A DNA stretch of 64,000 nucleotides from CALHVX01 sp039198065 (GTDB lineage Bacteria > Pseudomonadota > Gammaproteobacteria > Pseudomonadales > Azotimanducaceae): assembly GCA_039198065.1 (NCBI GenBank), contig JBCCTU010000006.1:171523-235522 (forward strand). Direction: 5' to 3'. The notes beneath the pieces are model-generated. The model had not been told where the DNA came from. It saw only the letters and a list, made by a program, of their open reading frames with translations, and did not search any database. Positions 43,494-51,267 of this stretch are shown in pieces (position 1 is the first letter of the stretch; each line of letters starts with the position of its first letter). A program made the position numbers and the translations under genes.

Positions 43494-44792
43494 CTAAAGT
43501 TCGATGCCAGCACGTTCTGCCGAGGCTCGCGCTTCGGACCCGTAGATGCCTTGTGCCATAAGCGAAGATTCTGACTTGCGACGTTTGAGATACACACGCG
43601 CCCTCGCTGCCTGCACGTCCTTGGAATCGGGCTTCGCCAACGCGGCCATTTCAACAAGCTCGCACGCTACGCGCAGATCGCCATGGTGTGTTCTCTCTTC
43701 CGCGCTACGCGCGAGCGCCTCTGCACCTCCTGCAAGTTCGGCGACCGCCCGCGCCATGTCTGCCTGCGGTGCAGGTTTCAGGGTTGCCGCGTTGCCATCC
43801 CACCATCCCCCATAGAGACGCCAGATGTTCCGAATGACGAACTCGGGTTCGTCGTAGGTGGGGCGCATATAGGGTAGGTCCAGATACTCCTGCGGTACCC
43901 GTACCTGATTGACGATAGTGTCGAGGGACGCTCCTTCATTCATGAGCGCCACGGTTTGCTCAACAAGTAACTCTAAGGCAGATGCCATGTTGTCCAGCAT
44001 GGTGCGGATGCGATCGCGACCTGCGACCGGTAGTCCGTGGCCCGGTAGCAACAGCTCAGGTTCGAGAGAAATCATATGACGCAAGGCGAGAGCCCACTCT
44101 CTAGGATAACGTTGAACCTTCTGGGGATTTCCACAGTTTGGAAATGCCCAAATCAGAAAGTCGCCTGTCGCAATCGTTTTTCGACCCGGTAACCAGATGA
44201 AGGTGTGATCGTCTGTTTCGCCCCGGAAATGACGAAGCTCGAACGCCTCACCGCCGACGGTCAGCGTTGTTCGGTCCTGGTACGTCACGTCTGGGTAGAT
44301 CCAGGTGCTAGGGCCAAAGGTTGGCGTCTTTGATTTCAGTTTCAGCTTCGACTGGCTGAACTGGCGCTGATTGATGTGGTAGTTGAATCCGTTCGTTAAT
44401 TTGTATCGCTCATAGCGGTTTAGGAGATTCTGATGTGCGTAGAAGGTCGGCCGACGGTGTCCACGTTGTAGTGCGTCGTCAACGAGCGTTGCCGCACCAC
44501 CCACGTGATCGATTTGGCCGTGAGTCAAAACGACGCTGTGGATCGGAGCGTCTGTCCAGTTGCGAAGGGATTTTAGGACCTTCGGTGCCATCACATCGGA
44601 AGAGGTATCCACCACCACTAACCCGTCAGAGGTCTTGAAGACGGGAACATGGCAAAAACTCTCGATGAACGCCGTGTTGTCATCGATTTCTGAGAGCTCT
44701 CCAGTAACACGATTGACGACCAGCGTGTCCCCTGCTTCGGTTGTGCTGTTTCCATCGATGATATCAGCGGACAGTCTTAACAAATCAGCCAT
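43494..44792 (-). CDS. Metallo-beta-lactamase-fold hydrolase, alkylsulfatase-like
   Basis: A 432-residue protein. Residues about 20-260 are an MBL domain (VVVDTSSDVMAPKVL, THGQIDHVGGAATL, ETDDHTFIWLPGRKTIATGD, LLLPGHGLPV), and the rest resembles the dimerisation domain of SdsA-type alkyl sulfatases (RPTYDEPEFVIRNIWRLYGG then WWDGNAATLKP). The C-terminal SCP2-type domain of true SdsA enzymes is missing. The first metal motif reads H-G-Q-x-D-H, with Gln at the place of a zinc-binding His, so metal site 1 may be altered. It follows the TetR gene by 163 bases on the same strand. Function is open: alkyl sulfate or other ester hydrolysis. Confidence 0.82.
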   Translation of the reverse strand: MADLLRLSADIIDGNSTTEAGDTLVVNRVTGELSEIDDNTAFIESFCHVPVFKTSDGLVVVDTSSDVMAPKVLKSLRNWTDAPIHSVVLTHGQIDHVGGAATLVDDALQRGHRRPTFYAHQNLLNRYERYKLTNGFNYHINQRQFSQSKLKLKSKTPTFGPSTWIYPDVTYQDRTTLTVGGEAFELRHFRGETDDHTFIWLPGRKTIATGDFLIWAFPNCGNPQKVQRYPREWALALRHMISLEPELLLPGHGLPVAGRDRIRTMLDNMASALELLVEQTVALMNEGASLDTIVNQVRVPQEYLDLPYMRPTYDEPEFVIRNIWRLYGGWWDGNAATLKPAPQADMARAVAELAGGAEALARSAEERTHHGDLRVACELVEMAALAKPDSKDVQAARARVYLKRRKSESSLMAQGIYGSEARASAERAGIEL

Positions 44793-44955
44793 AGGTATTC
44801 GCTCCGCTATTTAGCAAAGACTGCTTTAGACGCCTGCACCTCTGCTTTTTTCACTCTACGTCGAGAGTAACACGTGCTGTCGGGATTCCGCGGTGCCCCA
44901 GGCTGCCATAAGCCTCAGTCGTGGCGATACTTCGAGTTGCTTCCAGACAATGGCG

Positions 44956-45573
44956 TCAGTCGTTTTCCATGGCTTCCTTAGAGTGTGGATGCTCAACTGC
45001 GGTGGTTGTCGTATTCAGCAACGTCGTTACCACAGCCGTAGCAGCGTGTTCGAGTTCGTTTGCAATAGACGAGGAGCCGCATGCTCCACTGACTAACAGT
45101 CCGCCTATGGCGATTGCCACGGTACTTAGCGCCTGTTCCCGGCTCACTTGGGGCTGATCCCGCCGAATCTCATCTACCAGCTGCGCCACCGCGTCAGCGT
45201 AAGCGCCCTGAGCGGAATCATTGGCTCGGGCTACCTCTGCGCTAAGACTTGCCAGGCTGCACCCACTGAGCACGGCGCTTCGGTTCCTGGGGTTCAAATA
45301 GTCACGAAAGGTTCGAGTTGCGCCTTTCTTGAGGGCGTTCGGCGTTCTTGACCGAAGGCGTTCGATCAGATCATAGGGCCCTGAGATGACGTCGTTGAAC
45401 AGCGCCTGTTTCGACTCGAAATGGGCGTAGAAGGTGCCTCGAGTCAGGTCGGCGTCGCTGCACAGATCATCAATGCGTGTGCCTGCGAATCCCTGAGTGC
45501 GAAACCGCTTTGCCGCTGCTGTTCTAATCGCAGCGCGCGAGCGGGCCTTGTGTTCAGCGGAGTAGCGGGCCAT
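44956..45573 (-). CDS. TetR/AcrR family transcriptional regulator
   Basis: A 205-residue repressor. The DNA-binding domain is at residues 1-60 (IRTAAAKRFRTQGFAGTRID, then DLCSDADLTRGTFYAHFESK), followed by an all-helical ligand domain with FRDYLNPRN and GCSLASLSAEVAR. Such proteins usually answer to small hydrophobic or electrophilic molecules. It is divergent from a glutathione S-transferase gene, 79 bases apart, and upstream of the MBL-fold hydrolase gene on its own strand, so it may control both. Confidence 0.93.
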   Translation of the reverse strand: MARYSAEHKARSRAAIRTAAAKRFRTQGFAGTRIDDLCSDADLTRGTFYAHFESKQALFNDVISGPYDLIERLRSRTPNALKKGATRTFRDYLNPRNRSAVLSGCSLASLSAEVARANDSAQGAYADAVAQLVDEIRRDQPQVSREQALSTVAIAIGGLLVSGACGSSSIANELEHAATAVVTTLLNTTTTAVEHPHSKEAMEND

Positions 45574-45652
45574 AGATTCGAGCCTTAGATATGTTGAAGA
45601 TCATGCAATATTTTATATATGATTGTGAACATACAAATACGAGCTGATTGAG
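45574..45652. promoter_or_regulatory. Divergent promoter/operator region between TetR and GST genes
   Basis: A markedly AT-rich 79-base gap in an otherwise GC-rich window. It contains CAATATTTTATATATGATTG, with ATCAT and ATGAT as inverted arms around AT-rich sequence at about 45599-45623, and could hold the operator of the TetR-type protein. The stretch TTATATAT offers -10-like elements for both directions. This is position-based inference; the arms are only five bases. Confidence 0.4.
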
Positions 45653-46396
45653 ATGCGATTGCACCAGTTTGCGTACTCTCACTTTAACGAGAAGGTTCGT
45701 TGGGCGTTGGCGTGGAAAGCGCTTCCTGCCTGTCGGCAGACGTATTTGCCGGGTCCCCATATGAGGCAGGTCGCTAAGCTGTCTGGCCAATCGCAAACGC
45801 CGGTGCTGCAGCACGAGGACGAGGTCGTTGTTGGCTCTGCGGCCATAATCGACTGGTTAGAGCGGCAGCAGCCGGTGCCTGTGCTCTATCCCGCAGACCG
45901 CAACGATCGCCTCGCCGCGCTAGCGCTCCAAGCTGAGCTTGACGCTGGCTACGGTCCCGCGGTTCGACGGCTGGTCTTCTCCGTGCTCGTTGACGACCTC
46001 GGCTACCTTGCACGTATGTTTGCGTCGCAAACGAGCGCTGCACGGCGCCTGGCGTATCGATTTGTCTTACCGCTGGTAAAGCCGCTTATGGTAAAGGGTA
46101 ACGGTTTGTCACCGGATGCGGTCCGTCAGGCGGAACAGGATGTTGCGAACACGATGGACCGAATGGCGGAACGTCTGCATAGGCGCTCCTATTTATTTGG
46201 TGAGTCATTCAGTGTTGCAGATCTCACCCTAGCTTCATTGACAGCGCCGCTTACGCGTCTGACACATGAAGACATGGCGAAGCCGGAGCCTGTGCCGGAT
46301 GCTATGCAGGCTCTAATGTCGCGCTACGCCGATCATCCAGTGACACAGTGGACTCAGGCGTGCTATTTGCGACATCGTTGCCGCGCGGCCGGTTAA
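45653..46396 (+). CDS. Glutathione S-transferase family protein
   Basis: A 247-residue cytoplasmic protein. The thioredoxin-like N-terminal domain (1-80) shows FAYSHFNEKVRWALAWK, the cis-proline in QTPVLQ and the glutathione gamma-glutamyl site in VVGSAAIIDWLE. The helical C-terminal domain has RRSYLFGESFSVADLTLASL, the N-capping-box motif of the family. It probably conjugates or reduces small electrophiles, and its divergent TetR neighbour suggests induction by such a compound. It ends 143 bases before the convergent DoxX gene; the gap holds an inverted CCAGCG/CGCTGG pair with a 15-base loop. Confidence 0.9.
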   Translation: MRLHQFAYSHFNEKVRWALAWKALPACRQTYLPGPHMRQVAKLSGQSQTPVLQHEDEVVVGSAAIIDWLERQQPVPVLYPADRNDRLAALALQAELDAGYGPAVRRLVFSVLVDDLGYLARMFASQTSAARRLAYRFVLPLVKPLMVKGNGLSPDAVRQAEQDVANTMDRMAERLHRRSYLFGESFSVADLTLASLTAPLTRLTHEDMAKPEPVPDAMQALMSRYADHPVTQWTQACYLRHRCRAAG

Positions 46397-46539
46397 CGTT
46401 CGCTACGTGCCAGCGTTTTTTGAATCCCTTCGCTGGTCCGATAGGGTCTTTGCCCGCGCGTTATTTGCGTCCCGAGCATCCAGAGTGGAGGCCATCGATC
46501 GGTTGAGCCTTCGACAACCTGGATGCTTGGCAGTCCAGC

Positions 46540-47007
46540 TCAAGCCGCAACCGCTCCCACACTATGTGCTGGTTCCACCGGCCTAGGCCGATGTTGCAGG
46601 CCAAGGACCAGTGCGCTGCTCACCCAGACAGCGATGGCCGTAAAGAAAAGGGCGCCGCCGTCTGTGTTGCCGGCTGGGTCGACGATGCGGTCGATGCCCA
46701 GTGGCGTAAACAGATGCGCGAAGAGGGCGCCGCTGATGACTACCAGGCTCAGGCTTGCACCGAACAGTCGCTGGCGAGGGATCAGGACCAGCGCAGCAGC
46801 AATCAGTTCGAGGGTACCAACACTGTAGGCGCCGAGATCGCGGGCAGCGTCGACGATCGCACCCGGAGCGCCGATTGTTTGAAGCCAATCGCTGAGGGTG
46901 TTGAAGATGATTACTGTCTCCTCAGCGCCGGTGAACTTGAAGAACGTGGACTGTACGAATACAAAGGCGATGAATCCGCTGAGTGCCCAGACGAGTCCTG
47001 TTTTCAT
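46540..47007 (-). CDS. DoxX-like integral membrane protein
   Basis: A 155-residue protein with four hydrophobic segments (GFIAFVFVQSTFFKFTG, VGTLELIAAALVLIP, ASLSLVVISGALFAHLF, ALFFTAIAVWVSSALVLG), the DoxX/DoxD-type bundle. FxKFTG and the LELIAA glutamate are family marks. AGGAG lies nine bases before the ATG. It follows the DM13-domain gene by 39 bases and is probably co-transcribed with it. DoxX-type proteins are often tied to thiol or sulfur redox at the membrane; here a link with the DM13 protein is inferred only from position. Confidence 0.85.
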   Translation of the reverse strand: MKTGLVWALSGFIAFVFVQSTFFKFTGAEETVIIFNTLSDWLQTIGAPGAIVDAARDLGAYSVGTLELIAAALVLIPRQRLFGASLSLVVISGALFAHLFTPLGIDRIVDPAGNTDGGALFFTAIAVWVSSALVLGLQHRPRPVEPAHSVGAVAA

Positions 47008-47046
47008 GTTTCTGTCTCCTAGTTTTAACGTATTAGGTTGCGGTGC

Positions 47047-47478
47047 TTAACGCAGATTCGAGCTGCCCCAGAGTTTGGAATACGCCTCGCAGTGAAAGAC
47101 CAGCGATTGGTACTTGTTGAGATCAACGTCGCTGGGAATGGCAATCCGAGCACTGCCGTCGAAGTCGGAGATCTGCTTGATCAAGCGGCTTCCATCGACA
47201 GCGTTGTCCCCCGTCACCGCATCGGATGGCATGGGCGACAGAAAGATCTTTACGTCTGGTCCTTGCTTGGCGCGAAAGTTATCGCTGAGCTCGATGAAAG
47301 TGCCGCCGTTGTCCTTGACGATCTTCCAGTCGCCTTCGAGCGAAGGGCGACCCCAGGAGGAAAACGCGCTGCTGAGGCTGCCGGCGGCCAGGGTGGTATC
47401 CATCTCGGCGGCCTGGACGTTGGCTGCAGAAATTGCGCCGAAAACCGCCAGGGCTAGAGCTAGGGTTATGTTTTTCAT
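47047..47478 (-). CDS. Periplasmic DM13-domain protein
   Basis: A 143-residue exported protein. The start is the ATG at 47478, with GGAGA just upstream and a clean signal peptide (NITLALALAVFGAISAANVQA); the longest frame begins 29 codons earlier without support. The mature part is one DM13 domain: LEGDWKIVKDNGGTFIELSD, GPDVKIFLSP and the single cysteine in LVFHCEAYSKLWGSSNL. DM13 domains are proposed to take part in redox or hydroxylation reactions through that cysteine. It is upstream of DoxX in the same direction and divergent from the AraC-type regulator, which probably controls the pair. Confidence 0.87.
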   Translation of the reverse strand: MKNITLALALAVFGAISAANVQAAEMDTTLAAGSLSSAFSSWGRPSLEGDWKIVKDNGGTFIELSDNFRAKQGPDVKIFLSPMPSDAVTGDNAVDGSRLIKQISDFDGSARIAIPSDVDLNKYQSLVFHCEAYSKLWGSSNLR

Positions 47479-47621
47479 AAGTTTTCTCCGATGGTTAGGG
47501 ACTGTGTCGGTGGCTGAACCACGGGGGTTATTTAAGCGCCCTGCGGCCCGTGGCAACATGTTCAAACGACTGAGCTTTATGTCCGAACCTCCAGAATGGT
47601 GGCCAAAGGAGACGTTCTCGC

Positions 47622-48506
47622 GTGGATGCGCTGAATCAGCTGCTGGCGACCTTTCGTCTCAAAACTGATGTGATCAATAACGCCCAGTACTGCGGTGACT
47701 GGGCGATAGATACGTCCGGCACCGGCAAAGCGAGCTTTCACATCATCGCGCACGCCGACTGCTACATCCGCAGCGACGATTTAGGCGAGACGATTGCATT
47801 GGAAACCGGCGATTGCGTGCTGTTCCCGAGAGACAGTAAGCACCTGCTGAGCAACGTTCGGGACTGTAACCTGCGCGCCAATCAGCAGTCGGCGGTCAGC
47901 TACGAGGATGGCCTGCAGGACGATGGCGTGGGTTTAATCTGTGGCTACTTTCATTTCAAGCAGGGCGCAGCAACGGCGTTGCTGGAGGTTCTGCCAGACG
48001 CCCTCGTCATTCAGCGTCGGCAGGCTGACGCCAGCGTTACGACGCTTCTCGACCTGATGATTCGAGAGTCCCTAAAAACAAGCGCGGGTACGGAGGCGGT
48101 AGTGGATCGCTTGGCAGAGGCGCTGTTTGTCATCATTCTCAAAGACTTCATTGAGAAGAGCGATGAGGCCAGCGGACTGGCCGCTGCGCTGCGCGACCCG
48201 AAGATCCACAAGGCCCTGGTAGCTCTGCAGGCAGAGCCGGAAGCCAAGTGGTCGGTAGACAAGCTGGCCGAGTTTGCTGCGATGTCTCGGTCGGCCTTTG
48301 CTGATCGTTTTAAGGCGCTCCTTGGTGAGAGTCCAATGGAGTATCTCGCCCGATGGCGGATGCAGATCGCCTACAACCTGCTCAACGAAGAGAATCTAAC
48401 CGTGCTCGAAGTGGCGGCCCGCTGCGGGTACGACAGCGAATCCGCCTTCGCTAAGGCGTTTAAGCGCGTGATTGGGGTGGGACCCGGCGCTGTGCGCCGT
48501 TCATAA
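47622..48506 (+). CDS. AraC-family transcriptional regulator with cupin sensor
   Basis: A 294-residue regulator. The N-terminal half resembles the AraC cupin (DUF6597/cupin_6-like: FHIIAHADCYIRSDD, ETGDCVLFPRDSKHLLS), and the C-terminal 100 residues are the double helix-turn-helix (FAAMSRSAFADRFKALLGES, VLEVAARCGYDSESAFAKAF). It starts with GTG behind AAAGGAG. It is divergent from the DM13/DoxX pair, with 143 bases between, and relatives are commonly next to small redox or DoxX genes. Its stop codon lies inside the first unit of a tandem repeat. Confidence 0.92.
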   Translation: MDALNQLLATFRLKTDVINNAQYCGDWAIDTSGTGKASFHIIAHADCYIRSDDLGETIALETGDCVLFPRDSKHLLSNVRDCNLRANQQSAVSYEDGLQDDGVGLICGYFHFKQGAATALLEVLPDALVIQRRQADASVTTLLDLMIRESLKTSAGTEAVVDRLAEALFVIILKDFIEKSDEASGLAAALRDPKIHKALVALQAEPEAKWSVDKLAEFAAMSRSAFADRFKALLGESPMEYLARWRMQIAYNLLNEENLTVLEVAARCGYDSESAFAKAFKRVIGVGPGAVRRS

Positions 48507-48549
48507 AGAGCGCTGTGCGGCGTTCATAAAGAGCGCTGTGCGCCGTTCA
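48487..48549. repeat. 23-bp tandem repeat, 2.7 copies, spanning two convergent gene ends
   Basis: The unit GCGCTGTGCGCCGTTCATAA plus AGA occurs at 48487-48509 and 48510-48532 (one base differs), and a 17-base partial third copy ends at 48549. Unit 1 encodes the last codons and TAA of the AraC gene on the plus strand; the partial unit 3 supplies the stop of the POT gene on the minus strand. The amplification therefore extends the gap between the two genes and preserves both stops. Confidence 0.9.
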
Positions 48550-50121
48550 GCGGGTTGCGCGGATCGGCTGCCGGTCTTCTCTCAAGCCACTGTCGCCGTC
48601 CTTGAGTGTGTCGAGGTGCATCAGGCGCGTCAGCAGGGGTGACACCAGCGCGAGCCCGACCGCAACTGCGATCGATAGCCATCCGACGTTCGAGTAGACC
48701 TCGAGGACCTGACTGTTGCCGTTGGCATCCGTCGCTGCCGTGGCCTGAGCGATCAACGCGGCCACGGCGTTGCCGGCACCGGATGCAAGAAACCAGGTGC
48801 CCATGATCAAACCGACCAGGCTTGGGGGCGACAAGCGGGTCATGGCGGACAGACCGACCGGTGACAGGCACAGCTCTCCGGTGGTGTGCAGAAGAAAGAG
48901 CAAAAAGATGAACAGCACCGGTGTCAGCGCACTACCTGCACCGGTTGCACCCCAAACGAGTATCAGGAAACCGAGACCTACCTGGGCGAGCCCCAGTGCG
49001 AACTTGAATGCGGTCGATAATTGCCAACCGCGGCGGTCCAGGAACGGCCAGAGCCAGGCGAAGATCGGTCCGAGCAAAATAATGTAGCTCGCGTTGAGTG
49101 ACTGGAACATAGACGCGGGAACGATCCAGCCGAACAGGTTCCGGTCGACCTGATCGTCGATGTACAGGCTCAGTGAGGAGCCGGTCTGCTCAAAGAGGCC
49201 CCAGAAGAGAATCTGCAGGCTGATCAGAATGAGCGCTGCGATGATGCGGTTGCGGGCTTCGGGGACTAGCCGCGACACGGAGAACATGAGGATGTAGCCC
49301 ACAACGACGGCGCCGAACCCGGTTAAAACGAGATTGACCGTGCCCTGGTCCCGTACCAGTACCCAGAGCACCAGGGTCATGACGCCAGTGCCCAGATAGA
49401 TCAACCATTCCGTACTGATGCCAGCAATGAGCGGTGTGCACAGTCGCTGCGGATCCGGTGGTTCGCCGGCGCCGTGCAACAGCGGTTTGCCCCAGATGAA
49501 GACCAGCAAACCCAGCAGCATGCCGACCCCGGCGGCGCCAAAGCCGTAGCGCCAGCCGTAGGTTTCGCCGAGATAGCCGGCCAACAGGGCGCCGAGGGCG
49601 GCACCGGTATTGATCCCGACGTAGAACAGGGTGTAGGCCGAATCGCGTCGCTGATCGGTCTTCGCGTACAGCTCCCCGACGATTGTTGAGATGTTCGCTT
49701 TTAGAAATCCAACACCGGCAATGATCAGCGCCAAAGAGAAGTAGAAGATGTTCAGCACCCTGGGATCCGGGGCACCGCCTGGTGCCACGGGGTCGCCTTC
49801 GAGTGCCATGCCGGCGTGGCCTAGCACGAGCAGTAGCGCGCCGAACAGCACCGCTTTGCGCTGGCCCAGATAGCGGTCGGCCAGGTATCCGCCGAGGACC
49901 GGGGTGATGTAGACCAGGGTGGTGTAGGCGCCGTAGAGCCCGAAAGCAGCGTCTCGGTCAAAGAGAAAGTGCTTGGTTAGGAACAGCACCAGCAGCGCAC
50001 GCATGCCGTAGTAGGAGAAGCGTTCCCACATTTCTGTGAAAAACAGAACGAAGAGGCCCGGTGGATGACCTAATACGGAACGTTGCGAGTTCGCTGTGGG
50101 CTGATGTGAGGAATTGCTCAT
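48547..50121 (-). CDS. POT-family proton-dependent oligopeptide transporter
   Basis: A 524-residue major facilitator protein of the POT/PTR2 family. The family signature near the N-terminus is clear: FTEMWERFSYYGMRALLVLF (30-49), then YTTLVYITPVLGGYLADRYLG and ILGHAGMALEG-like segment; mid-protein FYVGINTGAALGALLAGYLG matches the second signature. It shows about 13-14 membrane helices. It imports di- and tripeptides with protons. It is the last gene of the minus-strand operon, 27 bases after the PqqB-like gene, which links peptide uptake with the exporter and hydrolase there. Confidence 0.93.
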   Translation of the reverse strand: MSNSSHQPTANSQRSVLGHPPGLFVLFFTEMWERFSYYGMRALLVLFLTKHFLFDRDAAFGLYGAYTTLVYITPVLGGYLADRYLGQRKAVLFGALLLVLGHAGMALEGDPVAPGGAPDPRVLNIFYFSLALIIAGVGFLKANISTIVGELYAKTDQRRDSAYTLFYVGINTGAALGALLAGYLGETYGWRYGFGAAGVGMLLGLLVFIWGKPLLHGAGEPPDPQRLCTPLIAGISTEWLIYLGTGVMTLVLWVLVRDQGTVNLVLTGFGAVVVGYILMFSVSRLVPEARNRIIAALILISLQILFWGLFEQTGSSLSLYIDDQVDRNLFGWIVPASMFQSLNASYIILLGPIFAWLWPFLDRRGWQLSTAFKFALGLAQVGLGFLILVWGATGAGSALTPVLFIFLLFLLHTTGELCLSPVGLSAMTRLSPPSLVGLIMGTWFLASGAGNAVAALIAQATAATDANGNSQVLEVYSNVGWLSIAVAVGLALVSPLLTRLMHLDTLKDGDSGLREDRQPIRATR

Positions 50122-50148
50122 GCGTCTTCTAACTGCCGCCGGTCGTTC

Positions 50149-51267
50149 TCAGGTACGCGGTGCAAGGCAGATCCGGTCACCGCGTCGGGCAATCCGAAAG
50201 CCGTTGCCTCTTACTTCCTGGCTTGCTTTGGACGTGGGATCACGAATCGGGTTGGTGTGGTTGTAATGAATGAAGTGCAACCGTGCCCGCACGGCTGCCG
50301 GGCGATCGCTGAGCAGAGCCATGCTTTCCCGTACCCGCGGGTGGGGGGTTTTGCTCATGTCTCGTCCGGGTAACTCGTTGTCGTCAAAGAAGGTGGCGTC
50401 CACAAACGCCAGATCCACGGAGTCCACCAAGTCGGCGAAGTCTATACCATGGCGATCCTGCCATTGCTGCCAACTGTCGATATCCGGAACGAACAGCGTC
50501 TGCTGCCCTCCCGCGGTGATGAGATAGCCGACGGTTTCTGAAAACTCGTCGCGGTGGGGAACGAGAAGGGGCGTGACAATGAGGTCATCGTTAACGGCGT
50601 TGACCTGGTTGGCCTGCAGCGGTTGCAACCTGATGTTTTCGAGTTCAACGAGTTGCGACCAAGGACCGTTGTTCTTCAGGTAGGCCGCCATGCGCGGCAT
50701 GGCGAAGACGGGTACGGAGGTCGCGCCGGCCGCTTCTCGCCCCAGGAACATCAATCCTGCGTAGTGACCGATATGCGCGTGGGTCAGAAAAATGCCGTCG
50801 ATCCCCAAGCCGCGGGTTTTGGTCGGCGCTAACTCGTCCAGCAGTTGAAGCTGTTGCGTGATATGGGGCGTGGCCTCGAACAGAAAGCGTTGCCCCGATG
50901 AATGAAAAACCAGGGCGAGCGCGGTGGCGGTCAGTCGCCGGGACGACTTCTGCCAGGCCGGGTCTGAAGGGTTTCCAATCTGCGGTGCGCCGGCGTCCTG
51001 TCCGGCGCCCAGCACCAGCAGTTCAACCTCGCACGTCGTCACCAACGTCTGAGAAGGGAGCGGTTGGACCGTGCAGGACACCAGCGTGAACATGAAGATG
51101 GGCGCCCAGTAGTGCAGCGGTGGAAAGCGATCGAGAGTGAAATTTGGCATGGCCCGGGTGCCCACAGGACGTGGATGTAGCTGATTGCAGAGCTCAGAGG
51201 CGAAATTGTCGCCCAGACCTAGCACCCTGCAAAGCCAAAGGATTCGCCGCTTCGACGAGCGGCTCAC
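50149..51267 (-). CDS. PqqB-like metallo-beta-lactamase-fold lipoprotein
   Basis: A 372-residue MBL-fold protein similar to PqqB (LLVLGAGQDAGAPQIGN; LTHAHIGHYAGLMFLGREAAG; TLFVPDIDSWQQW; VDATFFDDNELPGRDMSKTP, HPRVRESM). Unlike true PqqB it has a lipobox (TLVSC) near residue 65, preceded by an internal Met at 40, so the mature form is probably a periplasmic lipoprotein. The first metal motif has Gly where most MBL enzymes have Asp (HAHIGH). The GTG at 51267 overlaps the stop of the HlyD gene, but the signal peptide favours the ATG at 51150. No pqqA/C/D/E genes are near, so PQQ synthesis is unlikely; hydrolysis or oxidation of a peptide-derived compound is conceivable. Confidence 0.82.
   Translation of the reverse strand: MSRSSKRRILWLCRVLGLGDNFASELCNQLHPRPVGTRAMPNFTLDRFPPLHYWAPIFMFTLVSCTVQPLPSQTLVTTCEVELLVLGAGQDAGAPQIGNPSDPAWQKSSRRLTATALALVFHSSGQRFLFEATPHITQQLQLLDELAPTKTRGLGIDGIFLTHAHIGHYAGLMFLGREAAGATSVPVFAMPRMAAYLKNNGPWSQLVELENIRLQPLQANQVNAVNDDLIVTPLLVPHRDEFSETVGYLITAGGQQTLFVPDIDSWQQWQDRHGIDFADLVDSVDLAFVDATFFDDNELPGRDMSKTPHPRVRESMALLSDRPAAVRARLHFIHYNHTNPIRDPTSKASQEVRGNGFRIARRGDRICLAPRT

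Noticed and set aside
46410..46436. CCAGCG/CGCTGG inverted pair considered as a terminator between GST and DoxX genes
   Set aside because: The 15-base loop and the missing T-tract after the second arm make an intrinsic terminator unlikely.
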